DNA from: Brumimicrobium sp033722555
Lineage (GTDB): Bacteria; Bacteroidota; Bacteroidia; Flavobacteriales_D; Crocinitomicaceae
DNA length: 64,000 bases
Reading direction: 5' to 3'
NCBI GenBank assembly: GCA_033722555.1
Contig: JAWVYS010000004.1
Location: 57,505 to 121,504, forward strand
In this document: in pieces, positions 34,198-43,000 of the stretch
How positions within the stretch are numbered: position 1 is the first letter of the stretch
How the letters are laid out: every line of letters starts with the position of its first letter
Position numbers and translations under genes: made by a program
The notes under the pieces: generated by a model
Told to the model about the DNA's origin: nothing
The model's input: the letters and a program-made list of their open reading frames with translations, nothing else
Databases searched by the model: none

Positions 34198-35574
34198 ATG
34201 AAGAAATTAGTATGCATTATTATCGTTTTTTCGATGACCCAACTTTATAGTCATTCGCAAACGTATTATCATTCAACAACTGGTGTGCAGAACACCTACA
34301 GTGGAGGATGTCCGGTGTCTACTTGCTCTGGAACTTATTATGATGACGGAGGACCAGGGGGTAATTATTCAAATAGCATTAATAACGTTTATAGAACTTT
34401 TTGTCCTTCTACCTCCGGGACCTGTTTACGCGCAAATTTCTCAAGCTGGGATTTTGAGTACCATTGGTTTTGGGGTGCCTATGATTATTTGCGAATACTG
34501 AACGGTCCTGCGCAAAATAGTACCCAAATCTCACTATTACAATCAGCAGGAACAAATTATACAGCAACAGCAAATAACAGTTCGGGCTGCCTTACTTTTA
34601 GAATGTATTCTGACGGTTCTACACGGAGACCCGGTTGGACAGCGAATTTCTCATGCGTACCTTGTGCTGCACGACAGCCTGACGGACTGGCAGATTGTCT
34701 TACCGGGGCTGTTCAGGTTTGTAGTAACAACCCCCTTTCGGGTTCGTCTCCCGGACCAGGCTCTACAACCGAGGGCTGTTCCGGCTGTGTTACTGGTGAA
34801 ACCTTTTCAAGCTGGTATTATTTCGAAACAGCAACAAGTGGTTCTCTTGCCTTTACAATAGATCCGGTGAACAACAGTGAGGATCTTGATTTCGCCCTGT
34901 ATGGCCCAAATGTCGATTGCTCCACTTTGGGAACGCCTGTTCGCTGTTCTTATGCCGCGACCACAGGAAATACCGGTTTAGGTAACGGTGCAGGAGATAC
35001 TTCAGAAGATGTTTACGGCAATGGATGGGTACAACCACTAAATGTGTCTGCGGGTCAGGTATATGTTCTAATGGTAAATAACTGGACCGCCGGCGGAGGT
35101 GGTTATCAAATTAACTGGACAGGAACGGCTTCTTTGGATTGCACGCCAATCAGTCTTCCCGTTGAATTTTCATCGTTTTATGGAAAGGACATGCCGGGTT
35201 ACAACGAGTTGAGCTGGACAACAGCTTCTGAAAATAACAATGATTACTTCAGAGTTGAAAGAAGCCGGGATGGATCTTTCTGGATTCCGGTTGCAACCGT
35301 AATGTCCAAGGGTAATTCTTCTTCTCAGCAAAAGTATAAAATTGAAGACAGAGAGGTAGAAAAGGGCTCTCTCTATTATTACCGAATAAAACAAACTGAT
35401 TTTGACGGAACCACGGAAACCCATGATGAAATTGTGGCCATCATGAATGACCACGAAAAACCCCATGTCATTAAAGTTATTAATCTTTTAGGTCAGGAAA
35501 TAAATCCGAATTCCACGGAATTGCGCATAGAGATATATTCTGACGGCTCGAGGGTGAAAAAAGTAGGACCATAA
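34198..35574 (+). CDS. secreted CUB-like domain protein with atypical C-terminal tail
   Basis: A 458-residue protein with a signal peptide ending near SHSQ. Residues about 22-155 resemble a CUB domain: Cys pairs, FSSWDFEYHWFWGAYDYLRILNG, and SGCLTFRMYSDGSTRRPGWTANFSC. A second disulphide-containing beta domain follows (about 160-310, ETFSSWYYFETATSGSLAFTI), then LPVEFSSFYGK and a fibronectin-like ELSWTTASENNNDYFRVERS module (about 320-420). The C-terminus (KVINLLGQEI ... IYSDGSRVKKVG) carries a LGQEI strand typical of T9SS sorting domains but lacks the usual PNP start. It is probably surface-exposed; the export route is uncertain. Confidence 0.75.
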   Translation: MKKLVCIIIVFSMTQLYSHSQTYYHSTTGVQNTYSGGCPVSTCSGTYYDDGGPGGNYSNSINNVYRTFCPSTSGTCLRANFSSWDFEYHWFWGAYDYLRILNGPAQNSTQISLLQSAGTNYTATANNSSGCLTFRMYSDGSTRRPGWTANFSCVPCAARQPDGLADCLTGAVQVCSNNPLSGSSPGPGSTTEGCSGCVTGETFSSWYYFETATSGSLAFTIDPVNNSEDLDFALYGPNVDCSTLGTPVRCSYAATTGNTGLGNGAGDTSEDVYGNGWVQPLNVSAGQVYVLMVNNWTAGGGGYQINWTGTASLDCTPISLPVEFSSFYGKDMPGYNELSWTTASENNNDYFRVERSRDGSFWIPVATVMSKGNSSSQQKYKIEDREVEKGSLYYYRIKQTDFDGTTETHDEIVAIMNDHEKPHVIKVINLLGQEINPNSTELRIEIYSDGSRVKKVGP

Positions 35575-35581
35575 TCATCGC

Positions 35582-36199
35582 TTATTGCCCATCGGTTTTT
35601 AAAAAAATCGGATTCTTTTCTCCGGCAGGTATTTTAAAATCAAGGTGATTAATCTCCGGAGTTATCGGACATGAAAACCTGTGAGAATAAACACAATAGG
35701 GATTAAAGGCCGTGTTAAAATCAACGATAATGGTAGTAGACTTTGTGGTTTTCGGTTTATATAATTCGATATAGCGCCCTCCCCCGTATGTCGTTAATGG
35801 TGCTCCGGCATCTTTAAAAGGAAGAAACAAATAGTCTTTGTATTCTTTACCCTTTAGATCCAGGTTCTCATAAACTGCAAGTCGAAATTCCCTTCCATCA
35901 TGTCTGAGGCAAACCCATCCGTATCGACGATAAATAGGTTTTCTTTCGGTAGATGTTGGCATTTCAAATTTCTTACCCTTGTCCTTTATCAGTTTTCCCT
36001 CTATCCTCCAGGTAGTATCAACAGGAAAATAATCCAGACGTACAATGCCACGCTGCTCTTTTTCATTTAATAATTGATCGGTTTCAAGAAGCATCACAGA
36101 ATGCTCTTCTCTTTTCCTTTCAAGACTATCAACGTAGGCTTCCTGTGAACAAACAAGTAACCGAATGACTACAAATATTACTAAAACCGGTGCTTTCAT
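35582..36199 (-). CDS. exported DUF1684 domain protein
   Basis: A 205-residue protein with a signal peptide (MKAPVLVIFVVIRLLVCS, cleaved near Ser18). The rest is the DUF1684 domain, with LFLPFKDAGAPLTTYGGGRYIEL, VDFNTAFNPYCVYSHRFSCPITPEIN and a Lys-Pro-rich end. The YGGGRY and FNxxFNPYCxY segments are the conserved core, of unknown activity. It is the last gene of a tight operon: its ATG overlaps the yggS stop by four bases, and its own stop lies 8 bp from the convergent CUB-like gene's stop. Confidence 0.85.
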   Translation of the reverse strand: MKAPVLVIFVVIRLLVCSQEAYVDSLERKREEHSVMLLETDQLLNEKEQRGIVRLDYFPVDTTWRIEGKLIKDKGKKFEMPTSTERKPIYRRYGWVCLRHDGREFRLAVYENLDLKGKEYKDYLFLPFKDAGAPLTTYGGGRYIELYKPKTTKSTTIIVDFNTAFNPYCVYSHRFSCPITPEINHLDFKIPAGEKNPIFLKTDGQ

Positions 36200-36855
36200 C
36201 TTTCCCCAAAAATAGAACTACCAAGGCGTACCATATTGCTTCTCTGTTCAATTGCAATTTCATAATCTCCACTCATACCCATCGAGATAATACTGAACGT
36301 ATCATTGAACTTAAAATAATTACTCTTGAGCACCTGAAAATAGTTACTAAGAGTTCTGAATTCATTCTCAATGATTTCCCGATCCTCAGTAAAAGTTGCC
36401 ATCCCCATCACGCCCCGTACATTAACATTTTGTAATTCGGTAAACTCCCTGGACTCTAGCATGGCACGTACTTCGTCAAAATCAAACCCAAATTTCGAAT
36501 CCTCACGTGCAATATGAAATTGTAAAAGCACATCAACCACCCTTTCGATCTTAACGGCTTCTTTATTAATCTCTTTAAGCAACTTGAATTTATGCACACC
36601 ATGTATCAATGAGATGAAGGGAACAATGTACTTCACCTTATTTGTTTGAAGGTGTCCTATCATGTGCCATTCTATATCTTTCGGAAGTGCTTCATATTTT
36701 TCAGTCAGTTCCTGCACGCGGTTTTCACCAAAAATGCGATGTCCCGCGGAATATGCCTCTAAAATATCTTTTGGTGGTTTAGTTTTAGATACTGCAACCA
36801 AAGTCACATCCTGTGGAATACCTTTTTTTATTCTGAGTAAATTCTCTGCGATCAT
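36196..36855 (-). CDS. YggS family PLP homeostasis protein
   Basis: A 219-residue cytosolic protein of the YggS/PROSC (PLPBP) family. It folds as a single PLP-binding TIM barrel without known enzymatic activity and buffers pyridoxal phosphate. The PLP-binding Lys is in VAVSKTKP near residue 24. FGENRVQEL, WHMIGHLQTNK, the VRGVMGMATF segment, and SMGMSGDYEIAIEQRSNMVRLGSSIFG, which binds the phosphate, are all present. Both neighbours overlap it by four bases (ATGA), so DUF1015, yggS and DUF1684 form a fully coupled operon. Confidence 0.93.
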   Translation of the reverse strand: MIAENLLRIKKGIPQDVTLVAVSKTKPPKDILEAYSAGHRIFGENRVQELTEKYEALPKDIEWHMIGHLQTNKVKYIVPFISLIHGVHKFKLLKEINKEAVKIERVVDVLLQFHIAREDSKFGFDFDEVRAMLESREFTELQNVNVRGVMGMATFTEDREIIENEFRTLSNYFQVLKSNYFKFNDTFSIISMGMSGDYEIAIEQRSNMVRLGSSIFGER

Positions 36856-38096
36856 TCGTCAATAGTATAAATTGTCAGTCCACTCCTTAATTTGGGTTCT
36901 ACCCAGGTCGATTTCGGTGGCATTACAGCGTTTTCATCCGCAACGGCCTTTACTTGATCCATGGTCACGGGATATAAAACAAAACCCACCTTATAAACAC
37001 CATCGTCTATCAACTGTTCAAACTTTTCAAGTCCGTAATTCCCACTCAAAAACTCGATATTCTCATCTGTTTTTAGGTCGTGTATTCCGAGAATCGGAGA
37101 AAGAATCTTCCTTGTCAGGATTTCAGCATCAATCGAACTCACCGTATCTTCAAAATGCAGTAACTCCTTTTTTACCTCCAAACTAAACCACTCCCTTTCA
37201 AAATACATATGAATACAATGCATGCTCTGAGGTTCTTTACGCTCATCGAGTTTCTTAATATTGAACGAGTGTTGAAGGCGCTCAAAAAATGCTTTTGAAG
37301 AAAGTCCGTTCAATGATTTACACAAACGGTGAAACGGAAGTATCTGAAGTCTTTCTTCGTCAATAAAGAAACTCAAAAAAGATTCGAAATTCCTGTCTTT
37401 TGCTTCCGGATTAAAAGCTCTTTTCCTTTCTGCCAATCGAACGGATGATGCAGATCGGTGATGTCCGTCAGCAATATACAGATATTCTATTTCCTCATAA
37501 GCTTCACGCAGGGATTCCATCTCTTCCTTGGTTGCTACCCATAACTCATGTGTGATCAGATCTGTGGTAGTAAATTCATATTCCGGACGTTTTGCAGTAA
37601 TTTTTTCAAGTATATCATCGATTCGATGACTTTTCCTGTGACTTAATAATACAGGTTCGGCATTTATTCCTACAATATCAAGGTAATTCGTAAACATTTC
37701 CTCCCTCAAAGTGAGGGTAGCTTCGTGTTTTTTTATCAGGTCCTTTTCGTACTCTTCTATGCTTGCACCTGCAATTACACCAAGGAAAGCATGTCCGCCT
37801 TTCGTTTGACGATAAACGTAATAAGTGGGTTCAGAATCTTGTATCAAAATACCTTCATTCAGAAACTCTTCATATTTAGCCTTAACTTTCTGAAATCTTT
37901 CCGTTGAATTCGGCGCTGTTCGCGTTTCATCCACTTCAAAATATTCGGGATGAATTATATGTATGAAGGTAAAAGGATTCTCATCCATTTTGGCAGCCAA
38001 AGTACTCGGTTTATATGTGTATATAGGCCGTGAAGCAACCAATTGAACTTTGTCTCTTGTGGGTCTTACCGCCTTAAAAGGTCTTAATTTTGCCAT
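36852..38096 (-). CDS. DUF1015 family protein
   Basis: A 414-residue cytosolic protein of the DUF1015 family. It starts MAKLRPFKAVRPTRDKVQLVASRPIYTYK, carries YIADGHHRSASSVRLAE (residues about 210-226, the most conserved segment, with paired His) and ends with a Pro-containing segment near MPPKSTWVEPKLRSGL. The family is found near serine-biosynthesis genes in several phyla, but its activity is not established. ATG 38096 fits; an upstream in-frame start at 38138 lacks support. Its stop overlaps the yggS start by four bases. Confidence 0.88.
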   Translation of the reverse strand: MAKLRPFKAVRPTRDKVQLVASRPIYTYKPSTLAAKMDENPFTFIHIIHPEYFEVDETRTAPNSTERFQKVKAKYEEFLNEGILIQDSEPTYYVYRQTKGGHAFLGVIAGASIEEYEKDLIKKHEATLTLREEMFTNYLDIVGINAEPVLLSHRKSHRIDDILEKITAKRPEYEFTTTDLITHELWVATKEEMESLREAYEEIEYLYIADGHHRSASSVRLAERKRAFNPEAKDRNFESFLSFFIDEERLQILPFHRLCKSLNGLSSKAFFERLQHSFNIKKLDERKEPQSMHCIHMYFEREWFSLEVKKELLHFEDTVSSIDAEILTRKILSPILGIHDLKTDENIEFLSGNYGLEKFEQLIDDGVYKVGFVLYPVTMDQVKAVADENAVMPPKSTWVEPKLRSGLTIYTIDE

Positions 38097-38192
38097 GTGT
38101 TCAATAATCAATGCTGAAAAATAATGAAATCCCTGCAAACAGATGTGAGACGAAGATAATATTCAAGATCTGCAGCAAGTGTTAACTCACTT

Positions 38193-39899
38193 TCACATCT
38201 TTACAAAACGAATTATCTCAAACGTATGATCAGATGCTATGTGAAGATAATAAATACCCTCAGAAAGAGATCGTAAATCCAGTTTAAACAAATTAGGATT
38301 TATAGTCGATCCCATTAAGGTTATCTCCTGACCTGTTGAACTGAATACGCGGAAAGAAAGATATTTTAATCCGCTGATGAATAACTCACTTCCCGCCGGA
38401 TTTGGGTAAACCTCAACATAATCTGCTGATTTTTCAAACAAATTACTTGGTCCGTCAATAAATACCTCAACAAAATATTCACACCCGTTGGCATCCGTTA
38501 CAGTGGCAGTATAAGATCCTGCACAAAGGTTGATTGCTGAAACACCGGTTTGTTGAGCAGGATCATTCCATTCAATCGTATATGGTTCCGTACCTCCCTC
38601 AATAAACATATGTGCTTCACCCTCGCATCCACCCTGATCAGGCTGCCTGAAAACGGTCGATGAAAAAGGATCAGGTTCGGGAACGATTAGGCAGTAATCG
38701 TCTACTTCCCCAAGTGCATCAGTTACTATTACGCAATACGATCCACCCGAAAGGTTAACAGCTGTCTGGCTCGTCTGGTTACCTGCACTGCTGTCCCACT
38801 GATAGGAATACGGCGACTGGCCATCGTTCGGAACAATCTGTGCGGTACCATCGCTGCCTCCCGGACAGGAAACAGGTGAAACAACCGGATAAAGAGCCAA
38901 TCCATTACTGGTGGGATAAGTAACAACAGCTTTGAGTGCGACCGGTAAGTGGTCAGACATATAATACAAAGCCCGAACAACGGAATCAGGATAACTACTC
39001 GTACCGAGTGTTGAGATCAAATTTCCGTTAAAATGATTGCCGTCGTTCCCTACTGCATCATAACTCCCGCTAAGATATCTCAGGCTATCAGCGCCATTAA
39101 TTACATTTTGAGACACCAGGATCTGATCAAATCGGTCATCACTGCCTCCCTTGGATCCGCAATCAAAATTCAGTGAAGTTCTTGTGGACTGGGTGTGAAG
39201 TGCAGCAAACGAACTATTATTGTTCCAGTTCCCGGGAGAATTAATTGGATCCACCAGCCCGTTTGTTCCACTCACTAAATTCTGGTATCCCGCTTCATTC
39301 GACGAATATACATTCAGGTCGCCGCAAACATAGTGATTCCGGTCAGAGGGTCTTGAATCAATAAAATCCTTCAGAATTTGAGTCTGAGCCGCTCTGTCAG
39401 CCTCATTCGACGAACTGCTCCCTGCTTTTAAATGGCACATATAGACCTCAATAAAAGTCGTATCATAATATACGCCCAGATTTGGGTCATTGCAGTAAAG
39501 CACATAGTGATCAATATTTCTTGGAGAACTCACGATCTGATCCTGATACTGAAGCGTTAACTTGTCGGTATTGTAATAAAGACAATTGTTCAAGGTTGAA
39601 CTTAGATTAAAATTTGCCTGTGCATAATTATTCTTCCCAAAAACGTTCAGTGATCGGGTAAGAACACTGTCCGCTCCAGCTTCCGTTTGGATTTCACAAC
39701 CAACAAATATATCCGGTTCAAGATACCCCAGAATTTTTCTCAAAGTGTCACTCCGATCAGGAACTACGACGTTATTTATACAATCATTTCGACCGTCTGG
39801 AAAATTCAACAAATTGTAGGAAACAATCGAAACAGTATCGCTTTGTGCACTTGAGTTAAAACTAAAAACGATCAGAACCAAATAAAAACAAATTCTCAT
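38193..39899 (-). CDS. secreted endonuclease/exonuclease/phosphatase protein, T9SS cargo
   Basis: A 568-residue exported protein. The signal peptide is MRICFYLVLIVFSFNSSAQ. Residues about 22-330 show the endonuclease/exonuclease/phosphatase (EEP) fold: SYNLLNFP near 28, a conserved Glu in VGCEIQTE near 75, HLKAG near 155, a YVCGDLNVYSS metal-site segment near 190, and SDHLPVAL with the catalytic Asp-His near 320. Two SprB-like repeats follow (YSYQWDSSAGNQT and EPYTIEWNDPAQQT). From about residue 495 comes a T9SS type A sorting domain (VYPNPAGSELFI, SEGIYYLHIA). It may be a cell-surface nuclease or phosphodiesterase; the substrate is not known. Confidence 0.88.
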   Translation of the reverse strand: MRICFYLVLIVFSFNSSAQSDTVSIVSYNLLNFPDGRNDCINNVVVPDRSDTLRKILGYLEPDIFVGCEIQTEAGADSVLTRSLNVFGKNNYAQANFNLSSTLNNCLYYNTDKLTLQYQDQIVSSPRNIDHYVLYCNDPNLGVYYDTTFIEVYMCHLKAGSSSSNEADRAAQTQILKDFIDSRPSDRNHYVCGDLNVYSSNEAGYQNLVSGTNGLVDPINSPGNWNNNSSFAALHTQSTRTSLNFDCGSKGGSDDRFDQILVSQNVINGADSLRYLSGSYDAVGNDGNHFNGNLISTLGTSSYPDSVVRALYYMSDHLPVALKAVVTYPTSNGLALYPVVSPVSCPGGSDGTAQIVPNDGQSPYSYQWDSSAGNQTSQTAVNLSGGSYCVIVTDALGEVDDYCLIVPEPDPFSSTVFRQPDQGGCEGEAHMFIEGGTEPYTIEWNDPAQQTGVSAINLCAGSYTATVTDANGCEYFVEVFIDGPSNLFEKSADYVEVYPNPAGSELFISGLKYLSFRVFSSTGQEITLMGSTINPNLFKLDLRSLSEGIYYLHIASDHTFEIIRFVKM

Positions 39900-40022
39900 G
39901 CAACAAAATTACAAATAAAAGTAGGCACTTCTTGAGCATCATGTTGAATCTATTCATTCATACTTACATTATTTATTTATTAAGGCTGAAAGCAAAAAAT
40001 TCGCAAAACCTGTATTTTTAAT

Positions 40023-40030
40023 TACATTTG
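40023..40030 (+). promoter_or_regulatory. Bacteroidota -7 promoter element before the macroglobulin gene
   Basis: TACATTTG matches TAnnTTTG and ends 22 nt before the ATG at 40053. An imperfect -33 region (ATTCG, 39998-40002) lies 20 nt upstream. Confidence 0.5.
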
Positions 40031-40052
40031 CTAAAATATATCGCAACGCCCT

Positions 40053-43000
40053 ATGTCTCAGTTTAAAACACTTCCCGTTGTATTCGTAATCTTGACTGTT
40101 ATTTTCTTTTTTTCCAACTGTAGCACAGAGTCGGAAGAAGATTTTGTCATCAATCCGGAATTTACCAAATACTTATCAGCCTTTACGTCCGGTGTCGTTT
40201 CCTCGGAAAGTGCTATTGAAATTCAGCTTGTCAAACCAAGGGAAGGCAAAATAAAACCGAATGAACCTGTAGACGAAGAGCTCTTTTCCATCAGTCCGGA
40301 AATCCAAGGAAAAACCGTATGGTCAGATCCTCAGACGGTGAAATTTATTCCGTCAAAAAAGCTGAAATCCGGAGAGACCTACTGGGTTGAATTTGATCTT
40401 GGAAAGGTATCTGACGTGCCTGAAGAATTACGTGTTTTCAAATTCCCATTCAAGGTTGTTAATCAAGCCATAAATGTAGAAGCAGACGGACTCAAAGCAT
40501 ACAGCAACGAATCGGTTAAATGGCAGCAGTTTTTAGGTCAAGTGATAGCAGCAGACGCAATAGAAAAGGAAACGCTTTCCAAGTGCATTTCTTTTGAAGT
40601 CGGCGGAAAGAAGAAAAAGATTAAATGGGAGATGCAGCCAAACGGCAGAATGTACACCCTTGTTGTGGATAGTATTGAGAGAAAGAAGAATGCTCAGGAG
40701 ATCACAATACGCTGGGATGGTTCAAAAGCAGTCATTGAGGGAAGTGGCCAGCTGACACACGAGGTTCCTGCCCTGGGCGATTTCAAGATAACGACTAAAA
40801 GGGTAGTTCAGTACCCGGACCAGCACGTATTGGTCCGTTTTTCAGATCCCTTGCTTTATGGTCAGAACCTGGATGGACTTGTCGAAATCCGCGGTTACAA
40901 CTCCATTAAAACCGCAGTCTCAACGAATGAATTAAGAATTTATCCGGCGAATCGTCTTATCGGTGAAAAAACAGTGATAATAAGCGGTTCCATTAAAAAT
41001 TGTGAGGGATACCTACTAGATCGGCAGGAACAGTTTCAGGTCCGTTTTGAAGCACTTAAACCTGCTGTTCGTCTTACCGGAAAAGGAACTATTTTACCAT
41101 CTTCAAACGGAATGATCGTCCCCTTCGAGGCCGTAAATCTGAAGGCGGTAGATGTCCGAATTATCAAAATTTACGAAAATAACATAGCTCAGTTCTTTCA
41201 GGTTAACAATTACGACGGTAACCGGGAACTGAAACGTGTTGGACGCGTGATCAGAAAGAAAACCATATATCTCGATAAAGGGAAGCCACTTGACCTCGGA
41301 AGATGGAACAGATTCAATCTGGATCTTTCACAATATATAAAGGTTGATCAAGGGTCTATTTATCGGGTTGAAATAGGATTCAGAAAACATCACTCAACGT
41401 ATCCGTGCGAAACAGAAGAGGATATCGAAATGGATGAATCTGACTGGAATGAATACGATGACGCCGAAAAGGAAGAGTGGGATTACATCCGCGATTACGG
41501 TTACGGTTATTATTATGATGATTATTATTACGGATATGATTATGAAGAGCAGGATAATCCTTGCTCGTATTCTTATTATAGAGATAATAGTGTAGTAAAA
41601 AACATTTTCGCTTCAGACATCGGAGTTATAGCTAAGAAGGGAACAAACGGTGAAGTCTTCGTAGTGGTTACCGATCTTGTTACGGCCAAACCGATTTCAG
41701 GTGCTAAGGTTCAGCTTTTCGACTATCAACAACAAAAGATAGCGAGTCTCACTACGGATCAAAACGGAATAGCACGGTCGGAAAGATTAAGAAAAACACC
41801 TTTTTTCGTTATCGCTGAGGAGGGTAATCAAAAAGGTTACTTACGTCTAGACGACGGATCTTCTCTAGCTCTCAGTCGATTTGATGTTGGTGGTGAGGTT
41901 ATTCAGGAAGGAATAAAAGGCTTTATCTATGGCGAGCGAGGTGTTTGGCGACCCGGTGATACTTTATTTTTATCCTTCATACTGGAAGACAAGGAAAATA
42001 TTATTCCTGAAAATCATCCGGTAATTTTCGAACTCACTAACCCTCGTGGTCAGATGGTGCAGCGAATGGTAAGAAACTCCTCGCTGAACGGATTCTATTC
42101 TTTTACTACCGCTACAGATCCCGATGCTCCTACAGGAAACTGGGAAGCTTCCGTAAAAGTTGGAGGGGCAGTTTTCCGAAAAACTTTAAAAATAGAAACC
42201 GTCAAACCTAACCGATTAAAGATCCATTTAAAACTTGACGAAGAAATCCTGAGTGCTCAGAACAATTCCGTATCAGGAAAACTCTCCGTAAAATGGCTGC
42301 ACGGTGCTCCGGCTAAAAACCTAAAAACAGACATTACCGTAAATTATATCAAAACAGCAACAGTCTTTGATCGTTATAAAAACTATCAGTTCGATGACCC
42401 TGCTAAACGTTTTTATCCGGAAGAAAAAATGATCTTCAAGGGAAATCTGGATGATCAGGGAGAAAAAATGATACAGGCATCCCTTGAAGCCCACGACCAG
42501 TCTCCAGGAATGCTAAAGGCTATTTTTAAAACCAGGGCTTATGAACCGGGTGGAGATTTTAGCACAGATCAGTTCGCCGTTCCGTTCGCTCCGTATGAAA
42601 CCTTTGTTGGAATAAAATCCCCGGAGGTTTCACGATATGGAGCACTTCAAACGGATACCTCCTACTCTTTCCCACTTGTATCAGTTAATAAACACGGAAA
42701 AGCTGTTAAAAACACCGCGCTTGAAATAGAGGTATATAAAGTCGACTGGAGTTGGTGGTGGGAGCGAGGATCAGACAATTTAGCGAGTTATATAGCCCGC
42801 AGTAATGTGCGTCCTGTTTCCAGCCAGAAGGCAACTACAGATTCTGACGGTAAAGCGTATGCCAAAATAAAAATTAGTAAATATGACTGGGGCAGGTATC
42901 TAATTCGTGTCACCAATACCCAAAGCGGTCACTCCACAGGAATTATGACCTATTTTGACTGGCCTAGTTGGATGAGCAGAGCAGGCCGAAAAAACCCTGA

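Noticed and set aside
39904..39911. TAATTTTG (minus) as promoter of the T9SS nuclease-like gene
   Set aside because: Only four bases separate it from the ATG, so transcription would begin inside the start codon; likely chance in AT-rich DNA.
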